This document shows, piece by piece, positions 56,093 through 64,000 of a DNA stretch of 64,000 nucleotides. How positions within the stretch are numbered: the stretch's first letter is position 1; each line of letters opens with the position of its first letter. The stretch is from Lachnospiraceae bacterium (GTDB lineage: Bacteria; Bacillota; Clostridia; Lachnospirales; Lachnospiraceae), in assembly GCA_021202635.1 (NCBI GenBank), contig JAJQCQ010000047.1, positions 23,820 through 87,819 on the forward strand. The letters run 5' to 3'. Under the pieces are notes generated by a model that ran no database searches, had not been told where the DNA came from, and saw nothing but the letters and a program-made list of their open reading frames with translations. Both the position numbers and the translations under genes were made by a program.

Positions 56093-56415
56093 TGTATCTG
56101 TCTCCTTTGCAGTGAAAAATATTGGACTCATGATATTTGGTTCAAAATAAAAAATTACGGATAAAATTGCATGCCTCACATATGCAGGACACAGTATAGC
56201 ATGGCAGGCATTTTTTTTACAATTATTATTCTGAAGGATCTCTTTATTTTTAACTCGCCTGGGACTGGCATGCTGCTCTGCGCGCAGCAAAAAGGACACT
56301 GGCTGTTGTGCCCCTTTTCGCAATATTTTCTTTACCAGACAATCTCATTTTCATGTGTGCCTGGCGATATGCACTCTTACCAATTCTGTACCAGTAAGCG
56401 GTTACAGGGGATATG

Positions 56416-57357
56416 TTAATCTCGCTCCACTTTTTTCTCAAGAATGGCTCCTGTAATCGCGTTGATTTCATAGTCGTATTCATAATTGCCATACTCAAAG
56501 CTTACTTCGTAGACGGCAACTCCTTTTTCCCAGTCGAATTCTGCTTCCAGGTCGCGTACCGCGGATTCCGTTACTCCGGCATCCGTAAGTGCGATGGATT
56601 TTGCTTTGGTGATTCCAATGTAACTTCCGGAATCGGCAGCTGCCGTATTGTTTCCACTATTGCCTTCTGAACTGGTACTGCCAGAGCTGCTGGTTGTGGT
56701 TCCGGCCACCCGGACTTTGCAGACGTCTGAGAAATCTCCATAATATTTTACGCCGTCCGTTCCCAGCTTATAGGCACGTATTTTGAAGCGGCAGGTTGTG
56801 CCGGAGGTCAGACCATTGATTGTTGCGCTGGTGCCGCTTACCGTGGTTTTGCGGACATATTTGCCTTTGGTGCTGTCATACAGATAGACCTGATAGCTTG
56901 TAGTGCGTGCGGTCTTCTTCCAGGTGAGCGTTACCGATCCGGAAGAGGTGCTTGTGGCGGTAACACCTTTGACCTCGTCGGGTTCTGTGTAGGCAGTCAG
57001 TGTGTCTGAACGGGTGCCGTAGACGGTGTTTCCATTATCGGAGCTGTAAGCCCTGACCTTGAACTTATACTTTTTCGCGGAACTTAAGTTTTCGATTTCC
57101 ACATAAGTTTTGGACGTCGTCTGAATAAGCGTCCATTTTTTCGACGTGGAGTCATATCGATAGACCTGATAGCCGCTGGCTCCTGATACACGATTCCATG
57201 TAAGGTCGATTTCATCGTCATCCTGATCGGCAACCGCAAGTCCGGTGACTTTGGCGAGCTTCGTTGCCGCATTTACGGTTCGTGTTCCCAGGCTGGTTTC
57301 GGCGAATGCAAAAATGATAAGTGCGAATGCCATCAATCTGAATAATGTTTTCTTCAT
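56416..57357 (-). CDS. Secreted protein with two fibronectin type III domains and a PepSY repeat
   Basis: The 313-residue protein has a signal peptide (KKTLFRLMAFALIIFAF), two FN3 domains (VTGLAVADQ... and VKGVTATSTS...), a Ser/Gly-rich linker and one C-terminal PepSY-like unit (GITKAKSIALTDAGV...EYDYEINAITGAILEKK). The PepSY unit resembles those at 51067. ATG 57357 follows AAAGGAGG. It is probably a surface-exposed protein; no anchor motif is seen. Confidence 0.8.
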   Translation of the reverse strand: MKKTLFRLMAFALIIFAFAETSLGTRTVNAATKLAKVTGLAVADQDDDEIDLTWNRVSGASGYQVYRYDSTSKKWTLIQTTSKTYVEIENLSSAKKYKFKVRAYSSDNGNTVYGTRSDTLTAYTEPDEVKGVTATSTSSGSVTLTWKKTARTTSYQVYLYDSTKGKYVRKTTVSGTSATINGLTSGTTCRFKIRAYKLGTDGVKYYGDFSDVCKVRVAGTTTSSSGSTSSEGNSGNNTAAADSGSYIGITKAKSIALTDAGVTESAVRDLEAEFDWEKGVAVYEVSFEYGNYEYDYEINAITGAILEKKVERD

Positions 57358-57447
57358 CCTCTTGTCCTCCTTTGTTTTCGTTGTAAAATTAGTATACGGG
57401 AGAAATATTAGAGGAAGATTAGAGCGGGAAAAGATATTTTCATGCGG

Positions 57448-57475
57448 TTGATTTACCTGTAAAATTATGTATAAT
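57448..57475 (+). promoter_or_regulatory. Promoter of the esterase gene
   Basis: TTGATT (57448-57453), 16-base spacer, TATAAT (57470-57475), divergent to the FN3/PepSY gene. Confidence 0.6.
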
Positions 57476-57561
57476 AGCTGCATGAGAAGCTGGGAGCTTT
57501 AGGACTTTTATCGAAAGAAAAGGTATAAACAGGGCGAGGCGTTGAGGAGGAAATACTGGTT

Positions 57562-60027
57562 ATGGGAAGCATGTTGAAAATTCCGAAGCTGTTGGGCGAT
57601 AACTGTGTGTTGCAGCGGGGGACGAAAACAAGAATTTGGGGAAAATGCATTCCGGGAGCATCGGTGAATATTGCGCTTCTTGTGCAGGACGGGGGGCCCA
57701 CGGAAAAGAGGCGGAACGACGAGAAGGAAGGTACATCTGCGGAGTGTGAGCAGGAAAACGAGTATATTGTGGCGAGGTGTGCTGTGACAGCGGATGAAAC
57801 GGGCGTGTTTGCCGGCTATTTTGAATCGCTTTGTGCGGGAGGCCCCTATTGTCTGCGTTTTCTTTCCGGTGAAGAAAAAGCTGTAAGCCGCAATGTTTAC
57901 GTGGGAGACGTATTTGTCTGCGGGGGGCAGTCCAATATGGAGCTGCCGATGCGGCGGGTGCGGGAAAGGTATCCGGAGGAATTTCTGGATACGGCGATTT
58001 TTTCACTGCAGCAGCGTCCTTCACAAAGTGCGCCTGGAATGGATATCGCAGGCGCTCTTCCGTGCGTTCACGTATATAAGGTGCAGGAAGATTATGATTT
58101 TAAACAGGAGGCCGCAGAGCATAAGAACGCGCAGTGGGGGATTTGCTCTCCAGATCAGTTGGCGGAGGTGTCTGCATTTTCTTATTTTCTGGGGAAAGAG
58201 CTTTCGGAGGAAAAAGGAGTTCCCATCGGTATTCTGAATCTGAGCCTGGGAGGAACGCCGATCCAGGCCTGGATGAGTGAGGAAGGGCTGAAAAACTGGC
58301 CGCAGTATCTGGAAGAACGCAAAACGCTGGAAAGTGAGGCGTATTGCAGGGAACAGACAGATCAATATATGGAAAAAGAGATCGCCTGGCGAAGAGAGAT
58401 TCGGGTGAGGGAATTACCCTGGAAGGACGAGTATATAAAACCGGGATATTTCCCTAAAAGCAGCGATACGGATGAGGATTGGAAAACGCTTTCTCTTCCT
58501 GGTTATCTCGCGGAAGCAGGACTGGAAAATTTCTGCGGTACGCTTCTGTTGAGAAAGAAATTTCAGATTTCGGAAGCATGTGCCGGAAAGGAAGCGCTGC
58601 TTCGCCTGGGAACATTGACCGACGCGGATCGTACTTATATAAATGGAGTCTTTGTAGGAGATACGGGGTATTGTTATCCGCCAAGGCGTTATACGGTACC
58701 GGCCGGTGTGCTGAAAGCCGGTGAAAACGAGGTCCTGATTTACCTGATGTGCAGAAACGGCGGCGGCCGCATGACAAAGGGGAAGACGATTGAACTGACG
58801 TGGGAGGATGTGTGCAGCGATTCCTGGGTTTCGAAATATGTTGTGACAGGTGATGCGGAGCACTCGGAAGGCGGATGCCGCGATCTGCCGCAGAAGGAAA
58901 GCCGGAAGTGCAAGAATGCCCTTACGGCAGAGAGTCCCGCTCCCATCTCTCTGGCCGGAGTCTGGGAATATCGGGTACTCTCAGAGGTGGGTCCAGCCCC
59001 CGGGCAGGTATTTTTAAATCGCGGGGCAACCGGCCTGTTTCACGGAATGGTAGCGCCCTGCCTGCCGTACACCGTCAGTGGCGTCGTCTGGTATCAGGGG
59101 GAGTCGAACGACTGCAAACCGGAAGAGTACCAGGGATTGCTGCCGGATATGATCGCTGACTGGAGAAATCGCTGGATGCAGGAGACGCTGCCCTTTGTGA
59201 TCGTACAGCTGCCAAACTGCGGAATCGATATTGCAAAAGATGACGCCTGGCCGCAGATACGGGAAGCGCAGCGCCGGGCGGGCAGCCTGCCGGACGTGGC
59301 GGTGACAGTGAATATCGACATCGGTGAGGACAATGACCTACATCCCCTGAATAAAAAGGAGGCGGCGCACAGAGCTGCGCTTGCGCTGCGCAGGATCGTA
59401 TATCATGAGAATGTGATGAGTGAAGGGCCGCGCCTGACAGGATGGGAAGCGGCATCCAACGCGGAGCGTTTTCAGAATGGATGCCGCGACCTGCCGCCGA
59501 CTGAAAGGAGGGGGCGATACCCGGAAGCGGCATCCAACGCGGAGCGTTTTCAGAATGGATGCCGCGACTTGCCGCCGACTGAAGGGAGGGGGCGATACCT
59601 GACTTTACAGTTTGACCAGGAATTGGGGATTCTGGATTGCGTGACCGGGCAGGTATTCCCTGCTGATTATAAGGGCGATGAAGGCGGCCAGGTGACACTG
59701 CCTTTCGAATTTGCGGGGGAGGATGGCATCTGGCAACCACTGAGAGCTGCTATAAGCGGAAAAGAAATTGTGCTGATTCCGATGAAAAAGGAAGATAATC
59801 TTCAGCCTTGCAGCGGCGCCTGGCACGAAGCATTTTTGAAAGCGGCGCCGCAGGCTGGCGTCGATGTAAGGGAGGGGGCGCTGCCTTTGCAGATACGTTA
59901 TGCCTGGAGCAGTGCGCCGGGGAGATATTTACTGGCTGCGGCAGAGGATGGAGAAAAGTCTGGAAATGGCGGCGGTAAGCTGCCGGTGTCTCCGTTTTTG
60001 CTGAAGCTTGTGCCGGATAAGGAATAG
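57562..60027 (+). CDS. Sialate O-acetylesterase-like SGNH esterase
   Basis: The 821-residue protein resembles sialic-acid/carbohydrate O-acetylesterases: nucleophile Ser in VFVCGGQSNMELPM, GILNLSLGGTPIQAWMS, VWYQGESN and a C-terminal catalytic His in NDLHPLNKKEA. A lectin-like domain (about 290-430) is inserted as in related xylan/sialate esterases. No signal peptide is seen. Three inserts carry the in-frame repeat peptide GCRDLP, including a perfect 78-base tandem duplication at 59446-59601. Plant-wall deacetylation before xylosidase action is the likely role, but the sialate alternative cannot be ruled out. Confidence 0.82.
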   Translation: MGSMLKIPKLLGDNCVLQRGTKTRIWGKCIPGASVNIALLVQDGGPTEKRRNDEKEGTSAECEQENEYIVARCAVTADETGVFAGYFESLCAGGPYCLRFLSGEEKAVSRNVYVGDVFVCGGQSNMELPMRRVRERYPEEFLDTAIFSLQQRPSQSAPGMDIAGALPCVHVYKVQEDYDFKQEAAEHKNAQWGICSPDQLAEVSAFSYFLGKELSEEKGVPIGILNLSLGGTPIQAWMSEEGLKNWPQYLEERKTLESEAYCREQTDQYMEKEIAWRREIRVRELPWKDEYIKPGYFPKSSDTDEDWKTLSLPGYLAEAGLENFCGTLLLRKKFQISEACAGKEALLRLGTLTDADRTYINGVFVGDTGYCYPPRRYTVPAGVLKAGENEVLIYLMCRNGGGRMTKGKTIELTWEDVCSDSWVSKYVVTGDAEHSEGGCRDLPQKESRKCKNALTAESPAPISLAGVWEYRVLSEVGPAPGQVFLNRGATGLFHGMVAPCLPYTVSGVVWYQGESNDCKPEEYQGLLPDMIADWRNRWMQETLPFVIVQLPNCGIDIAKDDAWPQIREAQRRAGSLPDVAVTVNIDIGEDNDLHPLNKKEAAHRAALALRRIVYHENVMSEGPRLTGWEAASNAERFQNGCRDLPPTERRGRYPEAASNAERFQNGCRDLPPTEGRGRYLTLQFDQELGILDCVTGQVFPADYKGDEGGQVTLPFEFAGEDGIWQPLRAAISGKEIVLIPMKKEDNLQPCSGAWHEAFLKAAPQAGVDVREGALPLQIRYAWSSAPGRYLLAAAEDGEKSGNGGGKLPVSPFLLKLVPDKE
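58852..58892 (+). repeat. In-frame coding repeat, divergent copy in the esterase gene
   Basis: GCGGAGCACTCGGAAGGC then GGATGCCGCGATCTGCCGC aligns with the 59446 units, and encodes HSEGGCRDLPQKES. It shows the repeat had entered this gene more than once. Confidence 0.6.
59446..59601 (+). repeat. 78-base tandem duplication of an in-frame palindromic unit
   Basis: Units at 59446-59523 and 59524-59601 differ at only a few bases. Each starts on a codon boundary and encodes 26 residues. Within each, GCGGCATCC...GGATGCCGC and AACGC-gga-GCGTT form a nested palindrome. The few differences indicate a recent duplication. Confidence 0.9.
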
Positions 60028-60171
60028 TTACGAAATTCTACATACTGGTGAAAACGATGGGAATGAAATCGTAATGCAGATGAGCGCAGAACCGAATATT
60101 TAAATGGATCAGGAAACTGCCAGACAACGATTGACAGGACAAAGGATTGTGATATACAGGAGAAAAAACAG

Positions 60172-60996
60172 ATGCCGGAATTGCCAGAAGTAGAAACCGT
60201 GAGAAGAGTGATTGAGCCTCAGATCAGGGGACTCTCGATTCAGAATGTTGTAGTCAGCCGTCCGGAAGTAGTTGCTTATCCGGATGCGGATACGTTTGCA
60301 AAAGTACTGCAAAACCAGGTGGTGAAGGGCGTCAGGCGAAAAGGCAAGTTTCTGACGATACTGCTTCAGAGTGGCGATCGGGTTGCCATGCATTTGCGTA
60401 TGACCGGATGTCTTTTGTTTACACCGCCAGAATATGAAATGGAGAAGCACACCCATATCATCCTGCAAATGAATAATGGATGGGAACTTCGCTTTGTTGA
60501 TACCAGAAGATTCGGGAGGTTTTGGTATCTGAGGGCGGAGGAAGCGAATACGGTGACGGGTATTCAGAATCTGGGAAAAGAACCGTTTGATGCTGATTTC
60601 AATGCCGGGTATCTAGCAGACAGACTGGGAAAACGAAAGAAGCCAATCAAAGAATGCCTCCTGGAGCAGAAAGCAATTGCCGGCATTGGGAATATTTATT
60701 CCGATGAAATTCTTTTCGCGTCAGGGATTGCACCGTCTAGGCCGGCGAATTCCCTGACAGAGGAAGAGTGGGAAGTACTCGCGAATGAAATTCCAAAGCA
60801 GCTGGAGTATTTTATAGAAAAAAACAGTCTGACAGCGGAAGAGTATCTGGCCGGAAAAGGGAAGGATTATCGGAACACTCCCTATCTGAGAGTGTATGGC
60901 AGGGCGGGGAAAGCGTGTCAAAAATGTGGAAAAACGCTGCAAAAAAGCGTAATCGGAGGACGCGGCAGTGTGTATTGCCCGGGTTGCCAGAGATAA
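60172..60996 (+). CDS. mutM: Formamidopyrimidine-DNA glycosylase
   Basis: The 274-residue repair enzyme removes oxidised guanine from DNA. The N-terminal PELPEVETVRR holds the catalytic Pro and Glu. KGVRRKGKFL, DTRRFGRFW and a C-terminal zinc finger (CQKCG...YCPGCQR) complete the family pattern. ATG 60172 follows AGGAGAAA. Confidence 0.97.
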   Translation: MPELPEVETVRRVIEPQIRGLSIQNVVVSRPEVVAYPDADTFAKVLQNQVVKGVRRKGKFLTILLQSGDRVAMHLRMTGCLLFTPPEYEMEKHTHIILQMNNGWELRFVDTRRFGRFWYLRAEEANTVTGIQNLGKEPFDADFNAGYLADRLGKRKKPIKECLLEQKAIAGIGNIYSDEILFASGIAPSRPANSLTEEEWEVLANEIPKQLEYFIEKNSLTAEEYLAGKGKDYRNTPYLRVYGRAGKACQKCGKTLQKSVIGGRGSVYCPGCQR

Positions 60997-61017
60997 AACG
61001 AGAGGGGCTTTATTCAT

Positions 61018-62310
61018 ATGGCTCAAAGAACAGTGTGTCTGTGTGACGGTAAATATATCGGTATTGAGACTATCTATACGGTTATTGAGGGACGGCAGAT
61101 CAATATTCCTGAGAAGGTAAAAGCACTTCGGGAAAGAAGCAGAAGGAATGAATTGTTTTGCCCTTGCGGCTGTGGTTCGAATCTGATTCTGGTAGCGGGA
61201 GATAAAAATGAACGGGAACAGCATTTCAGAATAAAAGACGGATCGTCTGCCGCAGAGTGCAGCGCGATTACGGAAGGAAAAACTTCAATCAATTCCAAAA
61301 TTGTACTGAAATGCTGGCTGGATGAGAAGCTGAAGGCGGCAGATATGGAGAGCCGCGTCCCGATTCATGCGGTGGATGATACAAACAGAAAATACGAGTT
61401 TACATTTCTGACAAAAGAAAGAAAGCTGGCCCTGAGCTATTGCCATGACAGAGCAAATCTTTCGGATGAAAAGATCGGAATTCTCGAGGGTAATAGCCAG
61501 GGTATCCATATTATTTACGTGGTTGACTGCGTGAACGGAGGCTGCAGAGGACAATACCCGGAAGGATTGATGAAAATACAGAACAGGCAGAGATATTGTC
61601 TGCTTTTGGGCGAAAATACACCTTCAGGGTACGCAGCATTGACGGATGCGGACTACGATAAAGCAATTCTGAGAGCAGTGTTTTACGCGCAGGATATTGA
61701 CGGACTGTGGGCAGAGGTTCTATTCGCGGAAGGGCCGCTGAAACTGTTTTCTATTTATGAGGATGGGTCTCTGCGGTTCATGGGTCAGCCGCTGACTGCT
61801 TTGATGATGAAAATAGAAGACAAATTTCTTCGGAAAAATGCGGCAAGGCAGCTCCAAAGGGACAGAGAAGCAATACGCCAGGAGGAAGCGCAAAGAAGGT
61901 TCCGGGAAAAAGAAGAGAAAAATCGGGAAAGAGCCGAACAAAAAAGAATGCAGGAAGCGGAAAAACACAGAGAAGAAATAGAAGCTGCCCGGAAAAAGCT
62001 GGAGACTTTAGAGAGGGAACGAAACTACAGGGAAGAGATAGCAAGGCGCCGCATGGCAGAGCTTGCGGAGCAACAGCAGGAAGAACGCAGAAGACAGAAG
62101 GCAGAAGCCGAAAAACGGGAAGCAAATTTTATACGTAATATGGAAGAGAGCTTCTCGCAGCAGGTCACGCCTGTTCGTGACGCGGAAGGAAATCGATGGA
62201 TCAAATGTGAGTACTGCGGAAAAATCGCAAAAGAGGGAAACTTTCTCTCCTATGGCGGAAGAGGGCATGTCAACCTTGGAACCTGTAAAGAGTGTGCAAG
62301 GCGGAAGTAA
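61018..62310 (+). CDS. CoiA-like zinc-containing protein with long coiled coil
   Basis: The 430-residue protein has an N-terminal cysteine cluster (FCPCGCGSNLILVAG) followed by REQHFRIKDG, resembling the start of CoiA-type competence proteins. A middle domain (HAVDDTNRKYEF, SQGIHIIYVVD) fits a nuclease-like fold. A long charged helix (about 275-390) leads to a C-terminal zinc finger (KCEYCGK...CKECARRK). The family assignment is tentative; the protein may bind DNA. It is 22 bases after mutM and precedes a decayed AAA-ATPase gene. Confidence 0.6.
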   Translation: MAQRTVCLCDGKYIGIETIYTVIEGRQINIPEKVKALRERSRRNELFCPCGCGSNLILVAGDKNEREQHFRIKDGSSAAECSAITEGKTSINSKIVLKCWLDEKLKAADMESRVPIHAVDDTNRKYEFTFLTKERKLALSYCHDRANLSDEKIGILEGNSQGIHIIYVVDCVNGGCRGQYPEGLMKIQNRQRYCLLLGENTPSGYAALTDADYDKAILRAVFYAQDIDGLWAEVLFAEGPLKLFSIYEDGSLRFMGQPLTALMMKIEDKFLRKNAARQLQRDREAIRQEEAQRRFREKEEKNRERAEQKRMQEAEKHREEIEAARKKLETLERERNYREEIARRRMAELAEQQQEERRRQKAEAEKREANFIRNMEESFSQQVTPVRDAEGNRWIKCEYCGKIAKEGNFLSYGGRGHVNLGTCKECARRK

Positions 62311-62319
62311 ATTATTGAA

Positions 62320-62990
62320 GCTTTTCATGCTAAGGTGAACCTGATCACTCGTCCCCGGCGTTTCGGGAAAACACTGGCGATGAGCATGCTCGCAAGCTTT
62401 TTTGATATCCGCAGGGACAGCCGTGAGTTATTTGAGGGACTTCAGATCTCAGAAGAGAAGGAACTCTGCGCACAGTGGATGAACCAGTGGCCGGTGCTTT
62501 TTGTGACGCTGAAGGATGTGAACGGGCGGAGTTTCGCCGATGCGCATGATATGCTTCGTCAGGTGCTGACAGATCTCTGCAACGAACATCTCTACCTGAT
62601 GCAGGATGAGAAGCAGACACCTTCCGATAAAGAGGCTTTTTCCAGGCTTTGTATGCGCAGAGGCGAACTTACTGATGTCAAAAACGTGTTGATGATTCTG
62701 CTGCGCATGATGTGTATGCGTTATGGGAAAGAAGTCATTCTGCTTGTGGACGAATATGACGTTCCCCTTGCGAAGGCGAGCGACAACGGCTATTACGATG
62801 AGATGCTGAATGTGATTCGGATGCTTCTGGGAATGTCCTGGAAGATGAGAGGCTGACCGAGGATGTCTCTGACATTCTCTTCGATACTATCAGTTATTAC
62901 GATTATAAAGAGGATTTTATCATGCATTTGTCGCCGGGATGTTCTCTGCTATGGTGATGCATTCCTTGGGAAAGACTGCCTGATCAGATT
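62320..62990 (+). pseudogene. Remnant of an AAA-ATPase-like (PD-(D/E)XK-associated) gene
   Basis: The open piece 62335-62856 encodes NLITRPRRFGKTLAMSML, a Walker A, and EVILLVDEYDVPLAKA, a Walker B, typical of the AAA-ATPase-like family often followed by a nuclease domain. It lacks an N-terminal start and breaks in RMLLGMSWKMRG. Downstream bases still resemble the family (FDTISYYDYKEDF) in another frame. Only about a third of the usual length remains. Confidence 0.8.
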
Positions 62991-63141
62991 GGCCAGAGAA
63001 AAAACGTCCGAGTAATAAAACTGATCTGCAGCAATCTGGTCGGTACAGCAACCACACGACGAGCAGGAGCGGAAAAGAAAAGCCCTGCTCGCCGGAAAAT
63101 TTCTGATTTTTAATTCGCTTTCAAAAGCTGTAATTCTTTTT

Positions 63142-63297
63142 TTACCGCTTCACCTCCCATTCTGCGCGGATTGTTCTTTGCTCTGCTGCGTCCGCTCTTT
63201 TGCGTTCACGCTGAAACTTTTTGTTTTGACGCTGCTTTTCGATGCGAATACCTTTCTGAATATCTTGTTTCTTTACCAGATCTGATAAGTTACGCAT
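63142..63297 (-). CDS. Small basic 51-residue protein
   Basis: The complete frame starts MRNLSDLVKKQDIQKGIRIE and is rich in Lys, Arg and Gln, predicted helical, with no membrane segment. A GGAGAG lies about 12 bases upstream, a bit far. It is in a mobile-remnant area beside a regulator gene; it may be a fragment or a real small protein. Confidence 0.4.
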   Translation of the reverse strand: MRNLSDLVKKQDIQKGIRIEKQRQNKKFQRERKRADAAEQRTIRAEWEVKR

Positions 63298-63498
63298 GGA
63301 TTTCAACTTCTCTCCGATAGTAATTAATTAAAGCAAAAAGAAAGCAGGATTTTGAAAAGAACTGCCGAGATAATGTGAGATACAGTGGCGCTTAAGCATG
63401 GGAAGAAATGCAGAATGTTTTGCATCTGCCATACATTGGAATTCGAAGATGCGTGGGGAATGGATGATGAGGAGTTGTTCTGTTTTGGTAGGGTATAG

Positions 63499-63846
63499 CT
63501 ATTTCGAGTCATCCTTAAGGCGGATGATGATTCCTGACAGGATCTTCACGAGCGCCTGTTTTTCTGACCTGGAAAGTCTGTTTATGTCAGTGTTCAGCTG
63601 GTCGTCCCTGGTAGAGGTACCGTTGCCTTTGTCAGACATGCCGTCTCCCCAGAAAAGATAATCGAGCGACAGATCAAGTGCAAGAGAAATCTTTTCTAAA
63701 GTGTCAAGAGACATTGCTTTTAATCCATGTTCGATCTCGTATATGTAATGCGGAGTTACATCCGCTAATTCGGCGAGTTTTTCCTGTGTTAGTTTATTTT
63801 CTCTTCTTGCAAGTCTTATACGATTACCAATTTTTACTAAATCCAT
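63499..63846 (-). CDS. XRE-family transcriptional regulator
   Basis: The 115-residue protein has a Cro/C1 helix-turn-helix (IGNRIRLARRENKLTQEKLAELADVTPHYIYEIEHGLKAMS) and a C-terminal helical tail (SRSEKQALVKILSGIIIRLK). ATG 63846 follows GGGAG; the frame extends to 63864. No obvious target operon is in the window; small regulators like this often belong to mobile elements. Confidence 0.88.
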   Translation of the reverse strand: MDLVKIGNRIRLARRENKLTQEKLAELADVTPHYIYEIEHGLKAMSLDTLEKISLALDLSLDYLFWGDGMSDKGNGTSTRDDQLNTDINRLSRSEKQALVKILSGIIIRLKDDSK

Positions 63847-63963
63847 ATAAATCTCCCATTTCACTTTTAGGTATAAAGTATATCTTTTGGACTGAAAATA
63901 ACACAGGCTAACAGATACAAAATGGTAAAAAGTGTTGCTGATAGCCGGTAGTTAAACACTTTG

Positions 63964-63987
63964 GAGAGGTAGATACCTCTCTTTTTT
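63964..63987 (+). terminator. Terminator near the right edge
   Basis: GAGAGGTA-ga-TACCTCTC followed by TTTTTT. No plus-strand gene precedes it within 100 bases, so it could end a short RNA or long transcript. A second hairpin (AAAGTGTT/AACACTTT) lies just upstream. Confidence 0.7.
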
Positions 63988-64000
63988 GTTGTATATAAAG

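Noticed and set aside
62857..63141. Possible continuation of the AAA-ATPase as a working gene
   Set aside because: The frame is broken more than once and the nuclease part is missing; only remnants remain.

Overview
The window looks like a chromosomal segment of a gut Clostridia bacterium, most likely a Lachnospiraceae member. Supporting signs are moderate GC content with strong AGGAGG ribosome binding sites, PepSY and fibronectin-type surface proteins, a type III glutamine synthetase, ThyX, class II aldolase, an apparent AccD-AccA fusion, and many plant-fibre sugar genes. I see no rRNA, tRNA, CRISPR array or intact prophage.

Layout. Positions 1-1834 hold the end of prmC followed by prfA (RF1). 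Positions 2277-11654 are a first glycan locus: GH27 alpha-galactosidase, GH2 beta-galactosidase, a LacI-type regulator and an ABC importer (two permeases, then a Tat-signal binding protein). Positions 12246-14034 are an AccD-AccA fusion broken by one extra G. Positions 14153-16664 are a degraded mobile patch: a MITE-like element, a frameshifted Rpn/PD-(D/E)XK nuclease with an expanded coiled coil, and a DinJ/YafQ toxin-antitoxin pair between two copies of a ~180 bp direct repeat. Positions 16786-30812 are an arabinan/arabinoxylan locus: secreted GH43, two paralogous ArsR-type regulators with a shared C-terminal domain, intracellular GH43, a second ABC importer and two GH51 arabinofuranosidases. 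Positions 31016-42237 are a hexuronate locus: uxuA divergent from a TRAP transporter, then a YcxB-like protein, KdgF-like cupin, uxaC, a GntR regulator, uxuB, kdgK and a HIT protein. After that come thyX, a CpsB-type phosphatase with a surface protein, fba, glnN (GSIII), a CdaR/PucR-type regulator, a two-component system with PepSY proteins, a GH43 beta-xylosidase, a sialate O-acetylesterase-like esterase, mutM, a CoiA-like zinc protein, a dead AAA-ATPase fragment and an XRE regulator.

How it works together. Secreted GH43 and other enzymes would release arabino-oligosaccharides; ABC importers without their own ATPase bring them in, and cytoplasmic GH43/GH51/GH27/GH2 enzymes finish them. Uronic acids enter by TRAP transport and pass through UxaC, UxuB, UxuA and KdgK to KDPG. 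KDPG aldolase is not in the window.

The most unusual content is non-coding or repeat-like. (1) A dispersed, modular multi-hairpin element has ends related to GTAACAGTTCAGAACAGCA; its stems differ between copies while base pairing is kept. (2) A palindromic repeat is inserted in frame inside coding genes: GH2 twice in opposite orientation, the esterase three times, and possibly prmC. (3) The paralogous ArsR/C-terminal-domain regulators each sit at a divergent promoter of the arabinan locus. All functional statements are inferred from reading the sequence; no database search was run.
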